Below are positions 1 to 8,386 of a stretch of DNA of 26,157 nt, in pieces. Under the pieces are notes generated by a model. The model searched no databases and was not told where the DNA came from. It saw only the letters and a program-made list of their open reading frames with translations. This DNA comes from Larix sibirica (taxonomy: Eukaryota > Streptophyta > Pinopsida > Pinales > Pinaceae), in assembly GCA_004151065.3 (NCBI GenBank), contig NWUY0300023447.1, positions 10,570-36,726 on the forward strand. The letters are read 5' to 3'. Both the position numbers and the translations under genes were made by a program. Position 1 is the first letter of the stretch. Every line of letters starts with the position of its first letter.

Positions 1-1087
1 AAACATGTCTGACTGCCTCTTTATGGACGAAAAAATTAGTAGCATACCTAGGTAGGAGGTATGGCAGTTTGGAGCCTCCATACATTCTTATGTAGGTGCC
101 TTCTTCCAACAGATAGAAATCACCATACTTTTCCAAGACAACCATGGCATTCTCCGATATGCAATTGGGTTCCTCATTGAACATTAGCTCATATAGTGGC
201 ATGATCAGTTCTTCACATATGATTTTGTAATGCCTTTTTTAATTCTGAGCCCATAAGATCTTGTAACCAATATAGACTGGCGTGTCGGCCTTGTTCCATA
301 TGCATCCTAACCTCGGGAACGAATGCCTTGCCAGTATACAATCCATGAGGTATGATGACATGTAAAACTCTGATTTTCCCTGGTATAATCCTTCCTTAGC
401 AGCGAATATGGCTCTAGATATGTTTTTCGAAAGGATGTCCGTTCCCAATTGAATACCATGCCTTTGAATGCAACATAGTGGATTAGGGGTACCCAATGCA
501 GCTGATAAGTGGTTCCATCAACTCTACCAAAGATTCTGCTTAGCATAAGGGCAATAACTCTGAAGGGAGGCCTAACTGTCTGCACTTCATAATCATCATG
601 TTCTATTACTCTCAAGTGCCTGCCTAGAATTAACAATTTTCTGGCCATTTCTATGAAATCCGTATTGAGACTATCTAGCCATGCATCGTTCAGCAGCTGT
701 TGAGTGCGGGGTAATTTGTAAGTTGCCACAATATGAGCTGGGTGGAACGAGGTGAACACCTCTCCCTTGCTATCAGATAAAAGTCTTGACTCAGCGTCTG
801 CATGGGCCAAAATCCACCTGATGACTTCTGCGCAGGGGAAGAGCTCGGGGCACGTTGCTGCTTTGGTAATGCCGGAGCTTCTAATATTTTGGTATAGGTA
901 CATCTCCTTCCAGGACTGACGCGAGAATTTCCTGGTCCCTGATCATGTGATGCAAATCTCTCCACTTAAATTTGGGTATAACGCCCATAAATGGCTTGGA
1001 GTCTTCATATACAGTCTCAATTCTTGCTTCGATGCCACCTTGCTCTAGCTCAGCCATTTTTTCTTTCTTCTTACTTCCTTTCGGCAT
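1..1087 (-). pseudogene. Broken coding region of an unidentified plant repeat-borne protein (5' part)
   Basis: The reading starts at an ATG at 1087-1085 (MPKGSKKKEKMAELEQGG) and stays open to a stop at 881-883. The protein then continues in a second frame from about 900 (YQNIRSSGITKAATC) to about 450. It moves to a third frame (GLYQGKSEFYMSSYLMDC) that hits a TAA at 239-241, and after that stays open for some 79 codons to the window edge (MYGGSKLPYLLPRYATNFF). The three pieces adjoin without gap or overlap, so this is one protein of at least 340 residues damaged by two small indels and one nonsense change. The N-terminus is lysine-rich and charged; I see no transmembrane segment or known catalytic motif. 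I do not recognise the family. It has a gene-like 5' structure (promoter, leader exon, intron) and sits among retroelements, so it may be a repeat-borne gene of the host; that is inference. Confidence 0.6.
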
Positions 1088-1099
1088 TGTGTGTTACAC

Positions 1100-1629
1100 C
1101 TGCCCAAAATAATACATGAGTAGATAAACGGTAAAACCATAATGCAGACTAAGTATTGAGATGAAAATTCATTACTACTGCCTAATAAGCAAGTGCTATC
1201 AAACAGCTCAGATAGGGATATTACGTTTCACTCAAAAGCAAGCAATGAAGCAAACGAGTTCATGATAAGCATCTACTAAAATGAAACTTATGAAGACTAG
1301 ATTTCCCTATTTGTGCCACAACGAGAACCACGACACTAATACGCAACTTTCTAACTAGGAGCTTCGGGAAGGTGATAAATGCTGAAAGCAACCGAAAGAT
1401 TTCTATCGGGTGCAGCCATCCACAAGGCTCGGGCTACCAAACTCTGGGAGAACAAGCAGATGAGTAGGAGGCAGGGATTAGTCGGGCTTCTCAATGGCTC
1501 TATGAGTGACACGGGCACAAAAAAAAAACTCCAGCATGGGCGAGGTTGGTCGTGGAAAAAGTAACAACAAAAGAAAGAACAAACTTAGGCTGTTGAAAAC
1601 AAAGGACAAAACCTGGTGAAGTTACCTAC
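1100..1629 (-). other. Intron in the 5' leader of the 1-1087 gene relic
   Basis: On the minus strand a good donor (CTACCAG|GTAGGTAAC, intron base one at 1629) and a good acceptor (TTTTGGGCAG|GTGTAAC, last intron base at 1100) enclose 530 nt. The acceptor lies 12 bases ahead of the ATG at 1087, so the intron would interrupt the 5' untranslated region. The preceding leader exon, about 1745 to 1630, is visibly richer in GC and pyrimidines than its surroundings. Splicing is inferred from the consensus sites alone. Confidence 0.5.
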
Positions 1630-1770
1630 CTGGTAGCGAGCAATTGGCTAGGGTGGAGCTGACGAGTTGCAAACTTGGCTGCTCCGTAACGGCTGGTTGG
1701 CTCCAAACGGTGTTCTCTCCAAAGCTCCAACAGTAATAAAAAATAACAAGGTAACCAGCCTAAAACCCCA

Positions 1771-1784
1771 CTTAATATATAAAG
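1771..1784 (-). promoter_or_regulatory. TATA-like box for the 1-1087 gene relic
   Basis: The minus strand reads CTTTATATATTAAG here. A start of transcription about 30 bases downstream (near 1745) would give a leader exon of about 115 nt that ends exactly at the donor site at 1630/1629. The same bases also give TATATAAAG on the plus strand, but there is no plus-strand gene to serve. Confidence 0.35.
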
Positions 1785-1799
1785 AAACAAGGCATGTGC

Positions 1800-2240
1800 G
1801 GGCATTAAACGGGTTGATGGGGCATTAAAACGTTGTTACGGCGATGTGACTGGGACTGCTTTCGACGGTACTTTAGCATTAAATGCGAGCCGCCAACCGG
1901 AATCTCTTGGCAGGTTGGAGCGATAGCTTCGGCAGAACTGGCCGAGTTCATCCACAACGGTCGACGAGCTTTGACGAGTTAGATGCTGCTCTAAATCGGG
2001 CATAGTTTATTATGCTTTGGCAATTCTTGTCAACTTTCTCCGCGCGCCTTAGTATAACTTCTTTTGGCAAGGCTCGGAGTTTTGCGGCGACGGTTTCGGC
2101 CAGTCAAGGTGAGTTCGGCCCAAAGAAACTTTGATCGTTTGATTTTGACATTTTAGAAAGCGTCAGCGAGTTATGTCAGTGCAACCTAGCGAGTTTCCTT
2201 GCAACAAAACTTGGAAAAAGACAAGACAAACAAAACCACG
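1800..2240. other. GC-richer upstream region, no gene seen
   Basis: This stretch is richer in CG dinucleotides than the rest of the window and is full of short GAGTT/CGAGTT words (for example GACGAGTTAGATG and GAGTTCGGCC). It contains no convincing reading frame. It lies directly upstream of the TATA-like box of the left-hand relic, so it could be the promoter or LTR-like flank of that repeat. Confidence 0.3.
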
Positions 2241-2477
2241 TTTCAGATGATCTAGGTGAGTTGATTCGCCGTTTTGGCGAGATTGGGCAAGTTCATCCGA
2301 AACGAAGACTTAAAGAAAAAATTAACCAAAAGTTCGCCTATTGCGTCGGGACTGAGTGAGTTCGTATGAAACGGGAAAGGCTCAAAAACTTAACAAAAGG
2401 GGTCGCACGTTGCCCCTCAATTGAATGAGTTGATCCGTCGTTTCGGATGATCTGGGTGAGTTGATCCGTTGTTTCGT
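2241..2477. repeat. Two diverged copies of a GATGATCT-GGTGAGTTGAT motif exactly 200 bp apart
   Basis: TTTCAGATGATCTAGGTGAG begins at 2241 and TTTCGGATGATCTGGGTGAG begins at 2441. Both continue into GTTGATYCG and a CGTTT/TGTTT block. A shorter third copy (GAGTTGATCCGTCGTTTCG) lies between them at about 2427-2445. The even 200-bp offset suggests tandem duplication of a larger unit that has since diverged, or a repeated regulatory motif upstream of the left-hand relic. Confidence 0.6.
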
Positions 2478-2616
2478 CCACAAAGACTGAGTTTTACTTA
2501 GAAGGAAAAGAAACAAAAACAAACTCATGGACTTTCTTTTCTAGAAAATTAAGTACAAAAAGAATTGCTAGGAAGGTTTTGGTTCCTAAGCAAAATTTTC
2601 TAAAACAAAGGAGGGG

Positions 2617-2641
2617 CCCCAAAATTACAAAAATTTTGGGG
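2617..2641. repeat. Perfect inverted repeat, 10-bp arms and 5-bp loop
   Basis: CCCCAAAATT (2617-2626) and AATTTTGGGG (2632-2641) are exact reverse complements around ACAAA. It lies just before the minisatellite. No function is evident. Confidence 0.8.
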
Positions 2642-2660
2642 GGGATGTTGCAGCAACAAC

Positions 2661-2805
2661 AAGTTGGAATTGTGGAGTTGCCAGGTTGTGCAGTTTGAAT
2701 TGCGGAATTGCATAGGTTGCGCAGTTTCGAATTGCTGAGTTGCACAGGTTGCGCAGGAGTTGCACAGGTTGCGCAGTTTCGAATTGCAGAGTTGCAAAAA
2801 AAAAA
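2661..2805. repeat. Minisatellite with ~31-bp units ending in an A-run
   Basis: Units beginning AGGTTGYGCAG occupy 2683-2713 (31 bp), 2714-2745 (32 bp), 2746-2765 (20 bp, internally shortened) and 2766-2797 (32 bp), after a partial, diverged unit at 2661-2682. The 32-bp copies at 2714 and 2766 differ at only about two positions. A run of ten A follows at 2796-2805. Open frames across it on either strand are periodic Cys/Asn/Ala-rich products of the repeat, not genes. Confidence 0.85.
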
Positions 2806-4381
2806 GGTTAAAAATGAAAAGTGGTCAAACCCAAAAATTNTTATTATTTTCCTTAGGAGGCCCATTTTAGACCTCAAATTTCCTCTAATGTTTTTTTTTC
2901 TTTATCCAATTTAGGATATTCATATTTTTTTTTAATACTTGTGTGTAGAATTTCCTTCCATTTAATTGTTATTCTCATTTATAACCTTAAAACCTGCACT
3001 AGTTAGTGAAGGGAAACTATCAGTTTCCCTCTCCGCTTCTCCCAAGAGGTTGGGAAACACCCAAAGACTTGTTTTAGGCAAAGGATCTAGTAGGGAATTG
3101 AATAAAAACTTCGAAACAACAAGGGATAAACACCTCACAATTGTGTGTTATTTATTTACCTCTTTTACAATTGCCAAGTTTCAATAGTGAATTGTAGTTT
3201 TAATTTTCACATTTTTCACACAAATTCAATCACTTCTATATCCACTTGTTCCTGTATTTCATCTACATAACTAGATACTGATTTGAGACTTATTTTCACA
3301 TGGAAACTATGCAACTCTCAAAGAAAATTGACTTCGTTTCTATGTGATCTATAGTATATTTTCATTCTTACTTTTATTTTGAATTCATAGTGCCATGATA
3401 ACCCAATTTGAAGGCAAGTATATGCATAAGAAAAAAATTGGGTGATGGTTGAGCTTCCCTTCCATCACACTTGATATGTTTAACACCAATTTTAGTAGGG
3501 AGGGTTGATCAATATTTATTTATTTTGCTTTGCTTAACCATTTCATTTTGTGTTAACAAAGGGACATGGTTGTGAAACCAACACATTGTCAAGCCATGTG
3601 GATGGAATTTTTATTTTCATTCAAGTTGTCATTCAATAGCTAGTAGCTAGGAGTCAATGGTAGGGAATCATTGTTAGGGTCCCCTTGTAGATAATATTTT
3701 CCTTTGTATCAAAAGAGTGGGTGAATTGTTGAAATTGGTCTCTTTGTTTGATGGCGATTGGAAGTAATGATTGACTTAGCCTTAGTCATAATACTACTCT
3801 ACTTACATAAGTCCAACTAAAATCCCTAGGGGGAGTCTTGAAATATTTCCTTTTTATAAGTATCCTTCTTCCATAGAGGTAGTTTTAAGAGCTCAAAAGT
3901 GCTAGTGATGAGAATGGGCTGACCCCTCCTTCCCCAAATTGCATGGGATATTGTTTAATTTAAACCATTTGGTTACATGTACCAAAAGGTTTCCAACTTA
4001 GTATTTTTATACCAATCAATAATCAAGCACTGCAATATCAAATGTGTGAGCTTGTTCGAGAGCGCCTTTAACCTTTAAAATAGATTGGTTTCCTTTGCAT
4101 GCATGGTTAATCATACACAAATTCAATAAAATGTACAATGATGACTTATCTTTTTTTCCATCTTATGCGTTATATTATTGTAGCCTTGGCTCTTTCAAAG
4201 ACTCAAAATGGTTGGTAATCAATAATTTTTTATACAATATCATGAAAGTGAGAATTTGTCACAAAGCTTCACTATCTCAACCTCATTTGGGCTTACCAAA
4301 ATAATCACCTTCAATATTTTAACAAGCTAATTGCCAATCATATTGTCCATGCTTAGACCTCATAGGGAGATACATATATGG
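2806..4381. other. AT-rich stretch, no gene recognised
   Basis: There are only short frames, homopolymer T tracts and one single-base ambiguity (2840). A small perfect inverted repeat lies at 3010-3030 (AGGGAAACT, ATC, AGTTTCCCT). I could not tie this stretch to LINE, Copia or Gypsy proteins on either strand. It may hold the decayed upstream part of the Copia copy whose end is at 4382-4528, but I see no readable motif. Confidence 0.5.
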
Positions 4382-4528
4382 GGCTTTGTTTATGTAGATT
4401 GGGATGGAGATCTTAGCTGCAAAATATCTACAAGTGGTTATGTTTTTGACTTATTTGGTGGATTAACTAATTGGATGAGCTAAAGGCAGGATATAGTTAC
4501 ACTGGAAATAAACTCGATGCATATCTAA
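4382..4528 (+). pseudogene. Copia polyprotein relic, RNase H / C-terminal region
   Basis: One plus-strand frame reads GFVYVDWDGDLSCKISTSGY, then VFDLFGGLTNWMS, a TAA at 4481-4483, and RQDIVTLEINSMHI. This follows the conserved Ty1/Copia end region, which usually reads like YxDADWAGDxxxRRSTSGYxF, then a glycine-rich turn, then SWxSKRQxxVALSTxEAEY. The order and spacing match over about 48 codons. The copy has an internal stop, and its END region has lost the TEAEY box. Upstream RT motifs and LTRs are not readable. It lies tail-to-tail with the minus-strand LINE that ends at 4575, so the junction between them is within about 45 bp. Confidence 0.75.
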
Positions 4529-4574
4529 TTGTATCTAGAGTAGAGTGATCCAGGTAATGGAGCCAATATATGCT

Positions 4575-5290
4575 TCAAGAATCACATGCTTGGGCATCCA
4601 TAAATTCTTCTATAAAAACAACCCTTTCTCCACAACCAAGAACGGAATCAAGTCCAATTTTAACATGCTCCCCATTACCTAATTTCCAAGCCGATTGGTG
4701 TTTAATCACATGAAAGGATTGTACTAGGTCCTTACAGTAAATATAAACATTGTTTATTTTCTTTCTTAGACTCTTGAGCCAATCAATTATGGTCCCATGA
4801 ATGGTATATTTATGTTCAATTATTTTCTTCCACAATAATTCCTTTGAAATAATTTTCCATAAACTCTTTGTTGCCAATGATTTTCCAAAAAGATGGATGT
4901 TCTTTAAACCCACTCCACCCTCCTTTGGTTTTCTTATAAGATTCCATTGACCAATGGAATTCCATCATTCTAATTATTCCCATACCATATGAACTTGAAA
5001 CGAGTATCTTTCTAATTTTTTAAGACTCCTTTATGGATATAGGGAAAAGAGTGCCATAAAATTGGAATGGCTTCCTGCATTGGCTTTACCAAGGTCAATG
5101 TCTCTTTGTTGACAACCACCTATTACACCAATTATTGATTCTACCTTCATTTTTTCCAATAACCAACCTTGGTATTTTTTCTCATATCCATTTGACTTCA
5201 AAAGAAATCCCAAATATTTAAAACCTTATTGAAATTAATAGCCTTGAAAGGAAATAATCTAAGTGAGAAATGTTACAATACTCCGGCTCA
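4575..5290 (-). pseudogene. LINE-A ORF2 C-terminal part (post-RT region)
   Basis: The piece at 5213-5140 reads GFLLKSNGYEKKYQGWLLEK, preceded in another frame by GFKYLG; next to it are fragments resembling INNWCNRWLS. The 112-codon open stretch at 4913-4575 begins MGLKNIHLFGKSLATKSLW and includes SAWKLGNGEHVKIG. These match the usual plant L1 sequence of GFKYLGF, then a WCNRWLS-like segment, GGxGLKNIxxFGKALxxKSLW, and W+xGNGxxxxxG. Several frame changes separate the pieces. It would normally continue into a zf-RVT zinc knuckle, which is absent here. Confidence 0.8.
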
Positions 5291-5297
5291 TTAAGGT

Positions 5298-5403
5298 TGT
5301 TAGAAACTAAACCATAATCATAAAGTCCTAATATCACCTTAAAAACCTTTTAGTTCCTTTACAGCTGTAAGGTGATTGTGAGTAAATCTTGTATAAATGT
5401 AAT
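5298..5403 (+). repeat. Left long terminal repeat (well-matched part)
   Basis: It starts TGTTAGAAACTAAACC and matches 6522-6628 with about 10 mismatches in 106 aligned bases by eye, roughly 90% identity. Shared core words are ATAATCATAAAGTCCTAAT, CTTTTAGTT and GTAAATNTTGTATAAATG. Beyond 5403 the similarity fades, though a weaker match continues for about 30 bases. An AAGGT word precedes the start (5293-5297). Confidence 0.75.
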
Positions 5404-6510
5404 AAGAAATCATTGAATTGTGTACATTGTAAAGCCCATCTGAAATTGAATAAGGGGGTTCGAAAGAGGACTTGTGAACATATTTCCCTTGAAGAATGGA
5501 ACACATTGAAGAACTTTTTTAAAAGTTGCACAGATTGATCAACACTTCTCCAGAATCTAAAATTTATGTGAACAAAGGAACAATTACAATGGTACTTACA
5601 TGTTTACACATAATGAACAAGAAGGTGGATTTGCTTAAAACTCAAACAAAGTTATTGAATGAGAAGCTAAAGTCACCTCAAGGAGACACCAAGAAACTTG
5701 AAAATAAAGGTGTACTTGATGGTTTATTGATTCTGTAGATGGTTTATGGATTATGGTATACTTTGGATTGGTAAGTTTGACCTTCATAAGACATCCGCTG
5801 AGACAGTTAACCACTTGGCACTTTTGGTGATTCGATAAAGATTTTGATGGATATGGATGGATGGATTATTTGCCACATTTTGGAATTTAATGGATTTCAG
5901 TCACTTTGTGACCCTGGTGGTGGTTCGGTAGTTTGATCGACAGTTTGACATAGTTTTGGATTTCATATTTGAGGCATTTCCAGTGATTCACATAGTTTAC
6001 TACTCACTACATTTTATGTATACAAGTTTTGAATGCCATTTGAAACTTTTTTCTATCAGTTGGTTTCTTGAAATTATTTTATGTGTCATTTTCTTAGAGC
6101 AATTTTGTGAACTTATTTGTTCACTTGTCTTCGAGCTTTATAGGGATGATCTTCGGTCTTGCAAATGATAGATGATTCGTATGCATCTTTGCATCGCGCA
6201 TTTAGATTTTTCATGCCTTTTCAAGTTATGGGATGTGTTGGACTTTATTCCAATTGAGCTCTCATCAGGTTTTGCTCTCATTTCCTTTTGGGTTCACTTC
6301 AGTGAATGCCTACAGGTTGTCTAGCTCATTTGTTGCACAATGAATTTTCTAGACGTGTTTTTGGCATTCGCTTTTGGAAGTTTTTCAGGCAGATCTTCTT
6401 CAACACTCATGAGGTTTCATACCATGCGTTATAGGTTGAAGACATGGACATGATATCAAATTTTGCACTAGTGTTTGTTGCTAGATGGTAAATTTGTACA
6501 GACTTATGAT

Positions 6511-6520
6511 TAATAGGGGA
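6511..6520 (+). promoter_or_regulatory. Candidate polypurine tract of the LTR element
   Basis: TAATAGGGGA lies one base before the TGTTA that opens the right repeat. In LTR retrotransposons the purine tract directly 5' of the right LTR primes plus-strand DNA synthesis. Only the position and purine content support this call. Confidence 0.5.
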
Positions 6521-6521
6521 T

Positions 6522-6628
6522 TGTTAACAACTTAACCCTAATCATAAAGTCCTAATCTCACCTTAACAACCTTTTAGTTACTTTACAGTTGTAAGGTGGT
6601 TGTGAGTAAATATTGTATAAATGTAATA
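6522..6628 (+). repeat. Right long terminal repeat (well-matched part)
   Basis: It starts TGTTAACAACTTAACCC and pairs with the repeat at 5298-5403. Direct orientation, the TG start in both, and the purine tract just before it make an LTR reading better than a chance duplication. Past 6628 only a weak match remains, and LINE-A sequence is recognisable again from about 6655. Confidence 0.75.
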
Positions 6629-6659
6629 TTCCTGAATATGAAATGTGAACATGCTAATT

Positions 6660-7737
6660 CCTTCTTTCCACCATTTTAGTTTCTTGGTTTTATTGCTTAT
6701 CTAATTTATATCAAAAGCAAATAGGTGACTTCTTCAGTTCGATTTCCAAACATGTAGTAAATCCACTGTCTTCTAGAATTTATTATATTTTGCTTACCTC
6801 CATTCCATTTCCATTAGAAAACAACAAAACATAATCCAAAATAGAAAATGGGTTAAAGAAAATGACATCTCGATTTCAATTCCAAAAATGACCCCTAAAC
6901 TTTTAACTTCCATTATTGCCCTACTCAAACCTTCAACTACAAGTAGAAAGAGTAAAGGGGATAGAGGATTGCATTTGATTTTTTTAAGGAAACTCATTAA
7001 TAAGCACAACAAATGAAACTTATGTTATGCACCCTATTATACATGAACATCAAAACCAACATGATGTAGCATTAATATGAGATATAGCCAATTATTTATA
7101 CCATATGCTTTGGATAAGCCCAATTTCATGACCATTGTAGGAAGCTTCGTTGCTTTGATTGTGTGAAGGCCTTCTTGGTTTCCCCTAAGGCCTCATGAAT
7201 TTGACTTCTAGCTAGGAACCCAAACTTCTCATGTGGGATAACTTTTGAGAAAATCATCTTGACCCCCAACCAAGATCTTAGTTATGATTTTGTAAATATA
7301 GTTACACAAGGATATTGGCTTTAAATCATCAAATGTTTTAGGCTTAGTATTTATAGAAATCAAGGATATGAATTTAGAGTTGAAAGGCTCTAGGACCTTA
7401 CCCTAACTTTTAACTTATGCAATCACTCTAATTAGGCCTTCTTCCATGAAATCATAAAAGCTAATAAAAAATCCACAGATGGCCCATCAAGTCCCAAGCT
7501 TTTTTCCTTTTGACGATGCCAAGAAAGTTTTGGGAAATAATATTTTCACTTCAATATTTTAGCTAAGTTATCACTACGTGAATCTTTGTTAATATTCTAA
7601 AAGTGTGAAACCTTAATTATGCTACCTCTGTAAAATTTCTAATTATACTTCCCTCAAAATTATGCATTTCACATGCAATGTTAGTTCTCTTTTTGTGTTT
7701 CGCATAGTTTTCAAAGAATTTGGTGTTTTCATCTCTC
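6660..7737 (-). pseudogene. LINE-A reverse transcriptase region
   Basis: Reading down the minus strand: KRDENTKFFENYAKHKK (7737 to about 7685) matches the conserved L1 segment [KR]xGDxNTKFFH before RT. Near 7320 comes FKPISLCNYIYKII, the L1 'RPISLxNxxYKIxxK' block. Next is IPHEKFGFLARSQIHEALG (about 7230), then KLGLSKAYGINNWLY (about 7130; the family has KLDLSKAYDxVxW, so both aspartates are lost). CNPLSPLLFLLVVEGLSRAI (6980-6920) is the RQGCPLSP motif. The catalytic F[VA]DD region near 6840 survives only as FLDY in a shifted frame. At least four frameshifts and the altered catalytic residues rule out activity. Confidence 0.85.
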
Positions 7738-8386
7738 TTTTTTTTTTGTAAACTAGTAGAAGATCCTTATATTAGCATAATCCAACTGTACAGAGATGTA
7801 AGTATCAAAATATGCAGAGTCAAGCTGTTACCGGGTCCTCTCTTCAAGGAGAAAACAAACCCATTAAAAGTATGGAGAGGTATCATTAGATAATTACTGT
7901 TGTCTAGAGAACCAGAAGTCAAGTAAAACATAATAAAAAACTAACATAGTTGCCTAAGATCAGAACCAAAAACTAACTGAGTAAAAACCTGAATAAACTA
8001 GAAGACGAGCATACCTAAGTGTTGTGATACTTAGGCTGGATGGGCTGAGTAGTTGGGTCTTTAGCCAGAGTGATCCCCCAACGTTGGACCAGCTGCTGCT
8101 GGTTGAAAAGAACCTGCTTTAGCATTTCATTTAACTCGTCCTGTTGCATTAATATTTCTTCCTGCGCCTCATTGCGGTCGGTCAGGGCTTTACCTAATAC
8201 CAGCTTGTGCAACCAGAGCATATCCAGGGTTTTCTGATAGAGAGTTGCTCTACCCCTGGTGTTGCCAGGGTCAAGAACAAGCTCTGCAAATTCTTCCTGA
8301 ATCTCATCGTCTGTAAGACATCTGCGAGAGACCATGGAATCCTCCTCCGCATCTTGAATTTCAGACTTTGCCTAGGTAGGAATCAC
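7738..8386 (-). mobile_element. Poly(A)-ended insert within LINE-A, possible retrocopy
   Basis: On the minus strand this block starts about 8386 (GGTGATTCCTACC), carries an open frame at 8335-8015, then some 270 nt of non-coding sequence, and ends in a run of ten A (plus strand T at 7738-7747). On one side LINE-A reads EAEWRMKRRVVWL, stopping at 8387. On the other side it resumes with KRDENTKFF. In plant L1 elements these two parts are consecutive (WL[KE].GDxNTKFF). The block therefore landed inside one codon run of the LINE. A poly(A) end fits target-primed reverse transcription of an mRNA. I found no target-site duplication, so a different route or a later deletion cannot be excluded. Confidence 0.6.
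8015..8335 (-). CDS. Unidentified 106-residue charged, helix-rich protein
   Basis: The frame starts MVSRRCLTDDEIQEEFAELV and ends QPIQPKYHNT. Residues about 55-90 (TDRNEAQEEILMQQDELNEM, then LKQVLFNQQQLVQ) have a leucine/methionine spacing and E/Q content typical of a coiled coil. No catalytic motif, signal peptide or membrane segment is seen. The same frame is open upstream of the ATG back to a TAG at 8372-8374 (AKSEIQDAEEDS), so the true start may lie further upstream and the copy may be 5'-truncated. It is the only intact frame of its size in a decayed area, which suggests a younger insertion. Style resembles the charged protein at 1-1087, but I see no direct sequence match. Family not recognised. 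Confidence 0.45.
   Translation of the reverse strand: MVSRRCLTDDEIQEEFAELVLDPGNTRGRATLYQKTLDMLWLHKLVLGKALTDRNEAQEEILMQQDELNEMLKQVLFNQQQLVQRWGITLAKDPTTQPIQPKYHNT

Larger units (their letters stand above)
5298..6628 (+). mobile_element. Short LTR element inserted in LINE-A, no pol genes
   Basis: Two direct repeats beginning TGTTA (5298 and 6522) enclose about 1.1 kb with no readable gag, protease, integrase or RT. Immediately before the right copy is TAATAGGGGA (6511-6520), which looks like a polypurine tract and fixes the plus orientation. LINE-A sequence adjoins both sides: a post-RT segment on the left and a just-after-FADD segment on the right. So the element landed inside an existing LINE. 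The size and lack of genes fit a non-autonomous LTR element (TRIM or small LARD type), mobilised in trans. I did not find a tRNA primer-binding site or a 5-bp target duplication, and the right end is diverged, so the outer limit on the right (6628 to about 6655) is uncertain. Confidence 0.7.

Noticed and set aside
1379-1564. 61-codon plus-strand frame
   Set aside because: It lies inside the inferred leader intron of the minus-strand relic, is basic and low-complexity, and shows no motif.
2494-2914. Three overlapping frames rich in Cys, Asn, Ala or Lys
   Set aside because: They are translations of the minisatellite and the A/T tracts, and two cross the ambiguous base at 2840.
4095-4304. 69-codon plus-strand frame upstream of the Copia relic
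   Set aside because: It has no Copia RT motif and is in no clear relation to the relic; it looks like chance.
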